Of a stretch of DNA of 64,000 bases, positions 1-8,969 are shown in pieces. Below the pieces are notes generated by a model. It did not search any database, had not been told where the DNA came from, and worked only from the letters and a program-made list of their open reading frames with translations. The number at the start of each line of letters is the position of its first letter. Positions within the stretch are counted from its first letter, which is position 1. A program made the position numbers and the translations under genes. Source of the DNA: an uncultured Gemmatimonadota bacterium (GTDB taxonomy: Bacteria > Latescibacterota > UBA2968 > UBA8231); NCBI GenBank assembly GCA_903893785.1, contig CAITNQ010000160.1, forward strand, positions 1 to 64,000. The letters are read 5' to 3'.

Positions 1-195
1 GGACGACACTTGCCCCTGCCGATCGCCAATGGGCTGTCGCCGGCCGTTGGCGCCAAAGGTCGCCTCTATGCGGGCCAGGGACGGTACGGCGTAGAGACGC
101 CACATGCCGGCCGGAAGGACCAACGCGTCGTCGGCGCGTGCGGTTTGGCAGATCGCCGTGACGGCGATGGCCCACAGGACAGTCCGGGCTTTCAT
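1..195 (-). CDS. N-terminal part of a secreted, probably outer-membrane beta-barrel protein (runs off the left edge)
   Basis: Reading leftwards from an ATG at 195, an open frame of 65 codons continues past base 1 without a stop. The first 21 residues (MKARTVLWAIAVTAICQTARA) form a clear Sec signal peptide with a cleavage site near ARA-DD. The mature start DDALVLPAGMWRL resembles the beginning of uncharacterised transporter or outer-membrane beta-barrel proteins, which often open with an A-L-x-L-P-x-G-x-x-R-L segment. A GGGGAG motif lies about 11 nt upstream of the ATG. It points the same way as the MFS operon upstream of it and is separated from it by about 135 bp. The family call is by resemblance of a short stretch only; the signal peptide is the firm part. 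Confidence 0.6.
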   Translation of the reverse strand, partial: MKARTVLWAIAVTAICQTARADDALVLPAGMWRLYAVPSLARIEATFGANGRRQPIGDRQGQVSS

Positions 196-330
196 GGCGT
201 CTATGCTCCCCATGGTTGGCGCGACAGGGTTGCGCGGGGCAGTAACCGAACGCGACGGCAGCCGCCATCTCCTGGCTGACGGCGGGTCACTAGAGCGTGG
301 CCGGCTCTCGTGCTGTTAGCCTGGCATCCG

Positions 331-1596
331 TCATGTGGGCACGCCGTCCGCCGGCGGCAGGGCGGCGGTGTCCTCCAGCTCGCGACCGCGTGTTTCCTGC
401 AGCGACGTCAAGATGAGGCCCAGGGCGGCCAGGGGGCCGATGGCCGTGAGCGTGACGGCCGGCCCCCACCCGATCGACCCGGCCAGGTACCCGACTAGCA
501 CTGGCACGCCGACGTAGCCTATGCGTCCGAGCAGCTGACTGGACCAGGCAAAGGCGGCGCCGCGGATCTCGGTGGGGAACAGCTCGGTCGTGAAGGCGTT
601 CAAGACCACCTGGGTCGCGCCAGCCCCGAAGATCCCCATTGCCAGGGCCGTGGCGAGCCACCATTGGGGTCCTTGGGAGAACGATCCCACCACCGCCACC
701 ACCTCGATGCTGAAGATCACCGCAGCGCCGGCGCGCCGTCCGACCAGGTCGAGCAGCTTGCCCGCCCCGACCACCAACGGCCAGGCCAGGAGCGAAGCCC
801 CGCCGATCATGACGGCGACGGTGGCGTCGCTGAGGCCGCGTTCGCCGACGGCGAATTCCTTCCAGAAGGCCACTGCGGTCTGCGTGCAGGCGAAGGTGCA
901 GGCCCATACCGCCCCCATGCGGATGATGCGGTTGCGGTACGGGCTGTTCCAGGCCGCCCACATGGGCCGGCTGCCCACCGGTCCGGCCGCTGCCCGGGCG
1001 GCAAACCGCTTCGTTTCGCGCAGGCCCCGTCGGCAGACCATCAGCAGCAGCAGCGCGACGGCCCCAACGAAGTACACGCCGCGCCAACCGACGGCCGAAC
1101 GCGACAGCAGCGGCACCGTCACGGCACAGGCGATCATGCCCAGGCTCAAGGAACCCTGGACGACGCCGATCGCCAGACCGCGGCGGATGGCCGGCAGTTC
1201 CTCGGCGACGTAGACCATGGCCACGGCGCTCTCACCCACCAGGAAAATGCGGGCGACAAACTGGGCCGCAGCAAAGGACCACAGATCGGGCGCCAGGCCG
1301 CTGGCGATGGTGAAAACCGTGTACCCCCCAATCGTCACGGTCAGCAGGCGCCGGCGCCCCAGACGGTCAGCCAGGCGGACCAGCAGGAAAGCTGCCACGG
1401 TTCCCAGGTTGACCACGCCGACGAGCAGGCCTTCGGTCGCCGGTGTCAGGCCCATGGCCAGGCGCAGGTGGGGCAATACCTGCGTCAGGGCGATCGTGTC
1501 GTAGCCGTCGAAGAAGGTCGCCACGCTGAGGAAGACTAGCAGCCGCCGCTGGTACCGGTCCAGGGGATCCGGCTGGCTGGGTGCGGCCTGTCTCAT
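331..1596 (-). CDS. MFS transporter (metabolite:H+ symporter type)
   Basis: A 421-residue inner-membrane permease with about twelve hydrophobic segments in two six-helix halves. The first helix carries FFDGYDT and the loop between helices 2 and 3 carries ADRLGRRR, the classic MFS motif. The DGYD and D-R-x-G-R-R combination is typical of the aromatic-acid:H+ and sugar/metabolite symporter branches, so uptake or efflux of a small organic acid is likely; the substrate cannot be read from sequence. The start codon overlaps the stop of the upstream dehydrogenase fusion in an ATGA arrangement, so the two genes should be translationally coupled. It is the last gene of the three-gene operon that starts at 6819. 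Charged residues at the C-terminus are cytosolic. Confidence 0.85.
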   Translation of the reverse strand: MRQAAPSQPDPLDRYQRRLLVFLSVATFFDGYDTIALTQVLPHLRLAMGLTPATEGLLVGVVNLGTVAAFLLVRLADRLGRRRLLTVTIGGYTVFTIASGLAPDLWSFAAAQFVARIFLVGESAVAMVYVAEELPAIRRGLAIGVVQGSLSLGMIACAVTVPLLSRSAVGWRGVYFVGAVALLLLMVCRRGLRETKRFAARAAAGPVGSRPMWAAWNSPYRNRIIRMGAVWACTFACTQTAVAFWKEFAVGERGLSDATVAVMIGGASLLAWPLVVGAGKLLDLVGRRAGAAVIFSIEVVAVVGSFSQGPQWWLATALAMGIFGAGATQVVLNAFTTELFPTEIRGAAFAWSSQLLGRIGYVGVPVLVGYLAGSIGWGPAVTLTAIGPLAALGLILTSLQETRGRELEDTAALPPADGVPT

Positions 1597-4283
1597 GGCG
1601 GCCCTCCTTCAAGGGTGACGCCGGCGGCGGCCGCCTCGTAGATGGCCTGGATCTCCAGCGACTTCGCCGGGCGGCCGTTGGTGATCGCCGCCAGGTCCAG
1701 CGTGGCCAGGGCCGCACAGGCTGCCGCCGCGGTGCGGGGCACGCCGACGGTTGATAGGTCAACCGGAAGGCCAACTGAGGCGAAACGCGAGGTTAGCGCC
1801 CGGGCCAGGCTCTCGGCCACCAACCCCGGTTCCGCCGGGTCGACATCCAGACCCAGCGCGGCGGCCACGTCCCCGTATCGCGCGGCTATATCGGGACGTT
1901 GGCCGTTCCACCGCACCACGTGCGGTAGCAGGATCGCGTTGGCCAGGCCGTGGGGCACGCGGTGGCGCGCCCCGATGGCGTGGCTCATGGCATGGACCAG
2001 ACCGACGCTCGCCGAACCGACTGCCTGCCCGGCCAGCGTGGCGGCCGACAGCATGGCGGCTCGGGACCGCAGGTCGCGCCCGTCGGCGATGGCGCGGCCG
2101 AGGTTGGCGTGGATCAGCCGGATCGCGTGGAGCGCGTGCGCGTCGGCCATGGGATTGGCTTTGGTGCTGGTGTACGCTTCGATCGCGTGGGTCAGTGCGT
2201 CGGCTGCGGTGGAGGCGGTCAGCGGGGCCGGCAGAGTCACCGTCAACTCGGCGTCCAAGATCGCCAGATCCGGGATGACGCTGGCATCGACGATGTACGC
2301 CTTGACGCTCAGATGCTCGTTGCGGATCACCGCGACATTGGTCACTTCGCTGCCGGTGCCCGCCGTCGTCGGCACTGCGGCGTGGAACACGCGGGCACTG
2401 CCGGGAGCGTAGACACCCAGCAGGTCCAGCGCGCGAGCGTCCAGGCGCAGGGCCAGGGCAACCGCCTTGCCCGTATCGATGACACTGCCCCCGCCCAGGC
2501 TCAGCACCGCATTGGCGCCGGCCCGCCGGCCGGCATCCGCGGCGGCGTCGACGACCGCCAGGCCTGAGTCGGGCGGTACGGCGTCGAAGACGGTAACCAC
2601 AGCCGCACCGAGCGCTCGCCGCACGCGGTCGACGCCGCCAGCGGCCGCCACGCCAGTGTCGGTCACCAGCAGCACGCGGTAGTCCGGCCGCAACTCACTG
2701 GCGAGGCGGGCGACGGCCCCGGGGCCCGAGATAACGCGCGTTGGCGCCGTGTGTTCGTACCCGGCTGGGCGCGAGCGGGCGTGCAGGACCCGATGCCCCA
2801 CCTTGGCGTCGGGGTCAGCCTCGGTGCCCACGTGCACGTGCTTGAGTTCGGTGAAGCTCTCCAGCCCGTGGCGCCCCAACTCGCGACCAAAGCCGCTCTG
2901 CTTGAAGCCCCCGAAGGGACCATAGTCGCTGAAGGCGTGGTAGTCGTTGATCCAGATGGTGCCGGCCCGCAGGTGGGTCGCCAGGCGCTCAGCGCGGGCG
3001 ATGTCCGTGCTCCAGATGGCGGCGGCCAGGCCGTAGGCCGTGGCGTTGGCCCTGCCGATGACTTCGTCCTCGTCGTCATAGGGCAGCACGCTCAGAACCG
3101 GGCCCAGCACCTCCTCCTGATCCAGGCGTGAACCCGGAGCCACGTTGGTGAAAATGGCTGGCGCCAGATAGAACCCGCCGTCATAGCCGTCCACTGCCAC
3201 CCGGTCGCCCCCGGTCAGCAGTACGGCCCCCTCTTCCCGGCCCCGCGCGATATCGGCCTCCACGGCGGCGCGCCGCCGCTCATTGAGGACCGGCCCCATC
3301 TGGGTCGCCGCATCGAGCTGGTAGCCTACCCGGATAGCGCGGACGCGGGGCAGCAGCGCCTCCAGGAACCCGTCGAGCAGCCGCCGCGGCACCAAGAGGC
3401 GCGTCCCTGACTCGCACACCTGACCGGCGTGGAGGAACGCCGCGAACACCGCCCCGTCCACCGCCAGGTCCAGATCCGCGTCGTCGAGGACGATATTGGC
3501 ACTCTTGCCGCCCAGCTCCAGCGACACCCGCTTGATCGTGGGGGCCGCCTGCGTCAAGACTTCGCTTCCCACCCGCGTGCTACCGGTGAATGACACCCGG
3601 TCGACCGCGGGGTGCCGCACGAGGGCCTTGGCAACTTCATGGTCAGCGCTGGCGAGGATGTTCACCACGCCCCGCGGCACGCGGCTAGACGCAATCAGTT
3701 CGCCCAGCAGCAGCGCCGCAAGGGGGGTGTCCGGTGCTGCCGAGAGCACGACTGCGTTCCCGGTGACCGCGGCCATGGTGATCTTCCAGATGGCGGTCAG
3801 CAGCGGGAAATTCCACGGTACGATCGCCGCGCACACGCCCACAGGTTCGCGCACGACATAGTTGCGGCTCGGCCACAGCGGCGACCCTGGCGGCAGGTTC
3901 TCCCGCCACGGGAAGTCGGTCGTCGTCAGGCGCGCCATGCGGCGCATGAAACGCGTCCCCTGCCGTACGTCGGCCAACGTCCGACCGATCAGGCCTCCCG
4001 AATCGAGCGCCTCGACCGCCGCGATGCGTCCGGCTTCGGCCAGCACCCGGTCGGCCAACTCCATCAGGCGTTCGGCGCGGTCGGCCGGTGCCATCCGTGG
4101 CCACGGGCCGGCGTCGAACGCCCGGCGCGCCGCCGCGATCGCGGCGTTCACCTCGTGGCTGCCGGCGATGGCATAGGAGCCCACCGGCCGCCCGCTGCCC
4201 GGATCGAACGAGGTGCCGCGGCGCCCGTCGACGGCGTCGCGGAGCTCGCCGTCAATCAGCAGTCGAGTCTGCATCTTCAGCAT
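1593..4283 (-). CDS. Aldehyde dehydrogenase - iron-type alcohol dehydrogenase fusion
   Basis: An 896-residue bifunctional enzyme. Residues about 1-490 are a complete NAD(P)-dependent aldehyde dehydrogenase: FTGSTRVGSEV nucleotide-binding segment, ELGGKSAN with the general-base glutamate, and GQVCESGTRL with the catalytic cysteine. After a linker of about 20 residues, residues 511-896 are a group III (iron/zinc) alcohol dehydrogenase of the maleylacetate-reductase/Fe-ADH kind, with GGGSVIDTGKA for NAD and metal ligands in ADALTHAIEA, HAMSHAIG and HRVPHG. The domain order is that of AdhE, but the ALDH half is the classical acid-forming type, not the CoA-acylating type. Together the halves could oxidise an alcohol through an aldehyde to an acid. 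It overlaps the upstream synthetase gene by 32 nt; a second possible ATG is three codons in. No frameshift is seen between the halves, so this is a true fusion. Confidence 0.9.
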   Translation of the reverse strand: MLKMQTRLLIDGELRDAVDGRRGTSFDPGSGRPVGSYAIAGSHEVNAAIAAARRAFDAGPWPRMAPADRAERLMELADRVLAEAGRIAAVEALDSGGLIGRTLADVRQGTRFMRRMARLTTTDFPWRENLPPGSPLWPSRNYVVREPVGVCAAIVPWNFPLLTAIWKITMAAVTGNAVVLSAAPDTPLAALLLGELIASSRVPRGVVNILASADHEVAKALVRHPAVDRVSFTGSTRVGSEVLTQAAPTIKRVSLELGGKSANIVLDDADLDLAVDGAVFAAFLHAGQVCESGTRLLVPRRLLDGFLEALLPRVRAIRVGYQLDAATQMGPVLNERRRAAVEADIARGREEGAVLLTGGDRVAVDGYDGGFYLAPAIFTNVAPGSRLDQEEVLGPVLSVLPYDDEDEVIGRANATAYGLAAAIWSTDIARAERLATHLRAGTIWINDYHAFSDYGPFGGFKQSGFGRELGRHGLESFTELKHVHVGTEADPDAKVGHRVLHARSRPAGYEHTAPTRVISGPGAVARLASELRPDYRVLLVTDTGVAAAGGVDRVRRALGAAVVTVFDAVPPDSGLAVVDAAADAGRRAGANAVLSLGGGSVIDTGKAVALALRLDARALDLLGVYAPGSARVFHAAVPTTAGTGSEVTNVAVIRNEHLSVKAYIVDASVIPDLAILDAELTVTLPAPLTASTAADALTHAIEAYTSTKANPMADAHALHAIRLIHANLGRAIADGRDLRSRAAMLSAATLAGQAVGSASVGLVHAMSHAIGARHRVPHGLANAILLPHVVRWNGQRPDIAARYGDVAAALGLDVDPAEPGLVAESLARALTSRFASVGLPVDLSTVGVPRTAAAACAALATLDLAAITNGRPAKSLEIQAIYEAAAAGVTLEGGPP

Positions 4284-6819
4284 CCCGCCTGGCTCGTCGC
4301 GTCTGCGACGGCAAGGCCAGATAGCGGTTGATCTCGGCCGCGACCACGGCCGCGTTCGGCTCCTTTACCACCGACTCGTGGTTACCCGGGACATCGCGGA
4401 TAAGCAGGCCGCCCGTGGCCGCCCGCTGCCAGCCAGTTTTCAGCGTCCGGCGGAAGGAGGGCTCCACCTCCTGGCAGCACAGGAACAGCGCGGGCACGTC
4501 CAGGGCTTCGACCCGGTACCGGCGGTAAGCTGCTTCGGTGGCTCGCCGGTACATCTCCTCGGCGTCCGGGGGGGCCAGCCGCCGCTGCCAGGCGGTGATT
4601 TCCCAGCGCACCCGCACCGCACGCTGGCGCCAGGTGAGTTCGCGGAACCGACCGGCCCGCGCCCCCAGCGTCATATGCCGCCGCGCGCAGGGCGTGTCGA
4701 TGAGCAGCACGCCCTCGACGGGTTGGCGCTGCGCGGCCAGCTGGCGCGCCATCTCCCAGGCGATCAAGCCGCCGCCCGAGTAACCGCCGACCCAGACGGG
4801 TCGTGAGGAGGCCGCGTTGAGCAGTTCGGCGATGAAGCGTTCGGCCAGTTCCTGGACCGTGCGCAGCGCGGGTTCGTGGCCGCGGCCGGGGGCCTCCAGG
4901 ATATGGACGGGGCGCTCGCCGCCCAGATGGCGGACCAAGTGGCGGGCCCACAACCCGCTGGCGCCAGCCAGGAACACCGGGGTACCGTCGCCATCCGCCT
5001 GCAGCGTGATCAGGCAACGGCGTGACGGGTGGTGGCTGTCGGGCGGGGCCAAACCGGCGCGCACTGCGTCAGCCAGACGGGCCAAGGTTGCCGACGCGGC
5101 CAGCGAGCCCGGATGGACCACGCAGGCGAAGTGGCTTTCGACGCGGGCCAGCATGGTCGTGGCTAGCAGCGAATCGCCGCCCAGCAGGAAGAAGTCGTCG
5201 GCCCGGTCGACGCCGTCGACCCCCAGCATCTCGCTCCACAGGCCAGCCAATACAGACTCGATGGGGTCCGTCGGCGGCCCGGCGTCGGCACTGGCTTCGG
5301 CCGCGCCTTCCGACCCCTGCAGCAGCTCGGACAGGTCCAGGCGACGCGCCTTGCCGGTGCGGCCTTTGGGGATCGCGGCAACGAAAATGATCCGGCGCGG
5401 GACTTTGTACGGAGCCAGTGCTTTGAGGGCGAATTCCCGCAGCTGCAGCGCCGTGACCTGGGCATCGGGGCGGCGAACGACAGCGGCGCCGAGGTCTTCG
5501 CCGAGCCGTGGGTGCGGAAAGCCAAAGACTGCCACCTCGGCTACCCCTGGGCAGCCCTGCAGCACCGCCTCGATCGGGTAGGGGAGGATCTTCTCGCCGC
5601 CCCGGTTGATCGCTTCTTTGAGGCGACCGTGCAGGTAGAGGAACCCGCCGTCGTCCAACCGGCCCAGGTCGCCGGTGTGGAACCAACCGTGACGGAACAC
5701 CTCGCGGTTCGCTTCCGGATCGTGCGCGTACGCCGAGATGACGGTTTCGCCTTTGAGGACGATCTCGCCTACCGTGCCCACCGGCACCGGTTGGTCCTGT
5801 CCATCGACGACCGCCACCTCGGGCCCGAAGCACTGGCCGACAGAGCCCGGCCGATGCAGGCGGGTGTCCAAGGGGGTCATGGTCACGCGTCCTGCTTCGG
5901 TCAACCCGTACCCTTCGACGACGGGCACGCCAAGCCGCTGCTGCAGCTCCTGCCGGAAGGCCTCCGGCAGTGGAGCTCCCGACGAGGTGACGAATCGCAG
6001 CGAACGGTACACTGCATCGAGCGGCCCCGGTGGCCACAGCGAGAGGATAGCTCGGTGCACGGTCGGACCGGCGGTGTACTGCGTCGGACAGAAGGCCTCC
6101 AGCCATTGGTGGAAGGCCTCCGGGCGGAACCCGGGCGCGGCGATGACCGCACCCCCCGAGGCAAGTTGGATGAGGACCGAACTCAGGCAGTGCAGGTGAT
6201 AGTGGGGCGTGATGATCAGCGTGCGGCCAGCATCGGCTTCGGGTAGGGTGCTGCGCAGAACCCGGACCATGGCCGCCATCTGGGCATGCTGCAGCGGGAC
6301 CAGCTTCGCGCGACCCGTGGTGGCCGAGGTGTGCAGCAGCAGGGCGGTTTCCGGGGCGTGGGCAGGGGACGGCGCCCGGGCTCGGGTGCCCGCTGTTCGA
6401 ATGGCAAAGGCAGCGACACACGCCTGGTGGTCCGGCGTCGCGTCCACGATGGCCAAGCCCATGGCCGTGGCTGCTGCCACGGCCGGTCCGGTGGCGCCCG
6501 TCGGCACCACCAGAGCCCTCGCCTCGAGGCTGGCCAGAGCGAATTCGAACTCCGCGGCCTGGAACGTAGCGTCGAGGGGCGCGCAGGCGGCAGTCCACGT
6601 GACCGCCAGCCAGGCCGACAGCGCGTCAGGGCCGTCCGGCATGGCCATGGCGACCGCGTCACCGGGCCGGAGGCCGAGGTGACGCAGGGCGGTCGCGAGG
6701 CGCTCGGTCCGGTCCCACAGGGCGGCGTGGCTTATCGCCCGTCGCCCCGGCGCCAGGATTGCGTCACGTCCTGCGACCGCAGCGGTGGCCGCTCTCAGGT
6801 GGGCACAGAGGTTCGCCAT
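4252..6819 (-). CDS. Three-domain NRPS-like synthetase: adenylation - carrier protein - thioesterase
   Basis: An 855-residue single-module enzyme. Residues about 1-505 are an ANL-superfamily adenylation domain close to the PCS60/oxalate-CoA ligase type: A3-like TSATTGRAK (the usual glycine and proline are both alanine), YGLTEAG (A5), HTGDLG (A7), GRLKEAINRGGEK (A8) and IPKGRTGKARR with the A10 lysine. Residues 515-590 are a peptidyl/acyl-carrier domain with LLGGDSLL, the phosphopantetheine serine being about residue 550. Residues 600-845 are a type I thioesterase with GYSGGG (serine about 682), an acid in LIDTP and histidine in GNHES (about 814). It should activate a carboxylic acid with ATP, load it on its own carrier and release or dimerise it. 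There is no condensation or reductase domain. First gene of the operon with the dehydrogenase fusion and MFS. A 4'-phosphopantetheinyl transferase is not in the window. Confidence 0.9.
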   Translation of the reverse strand: MANLCAHLRAATAAVAGRDAILAPGRRAISHAALWDRTERLATALRHLGLRPGDAVAMAMPDGPDALSAWLAVTWTAACAPLDATFQAAEFEFALASLEARALVVPTGATGPAVAAATAMGLAIVDATPDHQACVAAFAIRTAGTRARAPSPAHAPETALLLHTSATTGRAKLVPLQHAQMAAMVRVLRSTLPEADAGRTLIITPHYHLHCLSSVLIQLASGGAVIAAPGFRPEAFHQWLEAFCPTQYTAGPTVHRAILSLWPPGPLDAVYRSLRFVTSSGAPLPEAFRQELQQRLGVPVVEGYGLTEAGRVTMTPLDTRLHRPGSVGQCFGPEVAVVDGQDQPVPVGTVGEIVLKGETVISAYAHDPEANREVFRHGWFHTGDLGRLDDGGFLYLHGRLKEAINRGGEKILPYPIEAVLQGCPGVAEVAVFGFPHPRLGEDLGAAVVRRPDAQVTALQLREFALKALAPYKVPRRIIFVAAIPKGRTGKARRLDLSELLQGSEGAAEASADAGPPTDPIESVLAGLWSEMLGVDGVDRADDFFLLGGDSLLATTMLARVESHFACVVHPGSLAASATLARLADAVRAGLAPPDSHHPSRRCLITLQADGDGTPVFLAGASGLWARHLVRHLGGERPVHILEAPGRGHEPALRTVQELAERFIAELLNAASSRPVWVGGYSGGGLIAWEMARQLAAQRQPVEGVLLIDTPCARRHMTLGARAGRFRELTWRQRAVRVRWEITAWQRRLAPPDAEEMYRRATEAAYRRYRVEALDVPALFLCCQEVEPSFRRTLKTGWQRAATGGLLIRDVPGNHESVVKEPNAAVVAAEINRYLALPSQTRRARRDAEDADSTAD

Positions 6820-6854
6820 GAAGCCCCGGGGCCATACCGTGATGGGTGCGGTAC

Positions 6855-6872
6855 GGCGGCCGAAAGGCCGCC
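6855..6872 (-). other. Perfect 7-bp GC hairpin in the leader of the synthetase operon
   Basis: GGCGGCC and GGCCGCC flank a four-base loop, giving a seven-pair all-GC hairpin. It lies between the predicted transcription start (about 6932) and the ATG at 6819, about 36 nt before the start codon. There is no T-tract, so it is not a standard terminator. It may affect leader structure or mRNA stability. Confidence 0.4.
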
Positions 6873-6938
6873 CACGGACCCTGATCTCTGGCAGCGTCCC
6901 GCCTGGGGCCGCATGGATATCCGCGCTTATGCATCCGT

Positions 6939-6967
6939 AACATATCGGCGGCGGAATGGCCGGGCAA
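6939..6967 (-). promoter_or_regulatory. Predicted sigma-70-type promoter of the synthetase-dehydrogenase-MFS operon
   Basis: On the minus strand TTGCCC (6967-6962) is followed by a 17-nt spacer and TATGTT (6944-6939). Transcription would start near 6932, giving a leader of about 110 nt before the ATG at 6819. The same -10 hexamer and spacer occur before sprA. Confidence 0.5.
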
Positions 6968-7085
6968 GCGGGGGCGGCGACCTCACCGCCGCACCGGGGG
7001 GCGTACCCACTGCGCGCCGCGGCACGTCAAGGGCGGCCCCGCGCCGCCACCCGGGCGTTGCCCCAAATAGGCGCCGCCGCTCGGT

Positions 7086-8969
7086 TCACGCCGCCGTCGT
7101 GCCGGGGTTCAGGAGCGACTCATAGTCAGCCACCGTGCCGTGCTGCAGGCAGCAGTCGATGATCTGTCGACCCGCGGTCGAAAGGTCGGGATGGAGGAAC
7201 TCGCGCAGGCACTGCTGGAAGAAGCGCGTCAGCATGGCCGCGCCTACGTCGTAGACTTCGCTGCCGACCTCGGGTTGCAGGTCAACCTGCAGGAACCATC
7301 GGGTGATCGGTGTGCCCTCAACCGTGAGATTGGACAGCGCGTACCCCAGCAGCGGGCAGCGGGCCGGCTCGACCTGGCCGGGCTTGAACGGCGCATGGCC
7401 GCGACGCGCCAGGTACTCGCGCGCGATCCATTCCGGCATGAACCCCACTTCCCAGGCACCCACATGCTGATTGGGGCACAGAATGAACGTCGTTTTCGGC
7501 GTCGCGACGAGCTGCTCCAGGAGGAGGTTCGCCTGGTCCACCTTCCGCCCGGTGGCGAACGGCCAGTACGACCCAACGCCTTCGCTGGTCATGCCTTCGG
7601 TATCCACGATACTCGGGTTCGCGTACCCGCGCGGGGCGACCAGCCGCCAGAGCCAGGCGATGGCAGGCGGCAGCAGATGGAACAGCCCCAGAATGCCGTA
7701 GGTCGGATGCTGCCGGGTGCACGGTGGTGTCCGCACGCCGAGGCTCCGGACGTCGATGGTGACGGGTCCATCAACGATACCCGGGACGATCTGCCGGGGC
7801 AGGATCACGCGCGGATTCGGGCAGGGCTTGCCGGGTTCGTCCTCCGTGTGCTCCCAGATCAGGGCCCGGCTGCCGGGTACCGCGTCGACGTTCAGGAACA
7901 GCAGCGGGCGCGGTGGGCGGGCTGTCAGTCCCTCCAGGTACGGGTCAACGCCATACTGGTCAATGTGGTTGACGCGCACGAACCAGCCACTCTCCGCGTC
8001 CGTCACCTGCAGGTAGCCGTCGCCAGCCTGCAGCGAGGGATGGCACAGGGCCATGTCGTCCGTGACCGGGCGCAACTCGCACATGCGCGGGATCTGCAGG
8101 AACCGCTCTTCGTCGGTGACCAGGTTGCGCCCCAGCCGCAGCCGGCCATCCGGCTCGCGGTGCGCCATTTCGAGCATCTCGCTCTTGCCGCCGCCACTGG
8201 CACCCTCGTGCATCAACGTCAAAACATTGTCATAGGGCGTGACCACCTGCACCGTCGAGCAGTGCGCCACCACCCACCCCTCGCGCTCGGCGCGCGTGAT
8301 CAGCGCCCCGTACACGCCTTTCTTGGCGCTCGGACCCGGGTACAGGTTGTAGGCGAAAACCTCGTGGAGCTGCTCGGAGCGCGCGTGCACCACCATTTGC
8401 CGCCCCTTGAAGTGCGTGTGTCGGAAGGGGGGCGCGACGTAGATGAGCAGCTGCGGCGCGAAATCCCGCGGCACGTCGGCCACGGGAATGAACTGCTGCA
8501 GCAGGGCCAATCCGAAGGCGAAGAAACCGGCGTTGGCCGGTGCTACCACCAACGCGTCGGTTCCCAGCGCGGCGCCGCCGGCGTGGAAACCGAACACGGC
8601 CAACTCCTGCTGTTGTAGCCAGGCCAGGGTCTCGGTCCGCAGGGTGGCAAATTCGCAGCCATACCGGTCGGCATAGCGCGGTTTGTCCGTGGGCAACCCG
8701 TCGGCGATGGTCATGGAGTCCGGATCGCGCCGTCGCATGTACGGTTCGGTGTAGTTGGCCGAGATGCCGTTGCGGACGCGCGCGATCACCGCTTCGACGA
8801 CCCGCCCTCGGCCGGGCACTTCATACGCTACCTCGCAGGACTGCTGTGCGGGCCCGCCGACGGCAAAGTCGACCAGCTCTGCCAGCGTCTCCGGAACCGT
8901 TACGTGGGGCGCGGCCGCAAGGATCTGCGCCACTGCGGGTGGTGGGTTCAGTCGGCGCCATGCTGACAT
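7086..8969 (-). CDS. DUF4914-family protein with a PEPCK/HPr-kinase-like P-loop
   Basis: 627 residues from the ATG at 8969, which has GGAG about 10 nt upstream; the frame is open further back but that extension is low-complexity and arginine-rich, so it is not used. The centre carries HEGASGGGKSE (254-264), a P-loop of the phosphoenolpyruvate-carboxykinase/HPr-kinase kind preceded by a conserved histidine-glutamate. Overall sequence and length fit the DUF4914 family, which has no assigned function. The protein has no signal peptide or membrane segment. It is monocistronic, divergent from the SOUL gene and followed, after a 266-bp spacer, by the synthetase operon. A nucleotide-dependent carboxykinase or kinase activity is plausible from the P-loop, but the substrate is unknown. 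Confidence 0.7.
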   Translation of the reverse strand: MSAWRRLNPPPAVAQILAAAPHVTVPETLAELVDFAVGGPAQQSCEVAYEVPGRGRVVEAVIARVRNGISANYTEPYMRRRDPDSMTIADGLPTDKPRYADRYGCEFATLRTETLAWLQQQELAVFGFHAGGAALGTDALVVAPANAGFFAFGLALLQQFIPVADVPRDFAPQLLIYVAPPFRHTHFKGRQMVVHARSEQLHEVFAYNLYPGPSAKKGVYGALITRAEREGWVVAHCSTVQVVTPYDNVLTLMHEGASGGGKSEMLEMAHREPDGRLRLGRNLVTDEERFLQIPRMCELRPVTDDMALCHPSLQAGDGYLQVTDAESGWFVRVNHIDQYGVDPYLEGLTARPPRPLLFLNVDAVPGSRALIWEHTEDEPGKPCPNPRVILPRQIVPGIVDGPVTIDVRSLGVRTPPCTRQHPTYGILGLFHLLPPAIAWLWRLVAPRGYANPSIVDTEGMTSEGVGSYWPFATGRKVDQANLLLEQLVATPKTTFILCPNQHVGAWEVGFMPEWIAREYLARRGHAPFKPGQVEPARCPLLGYALSNLTVEGTPITRWFLQVDLQPEVGSEVYDVGAAMLTRFFQQCLREFLHPDLSTAGRQIIDCCLQHGTVADYESLLNPGTTAA

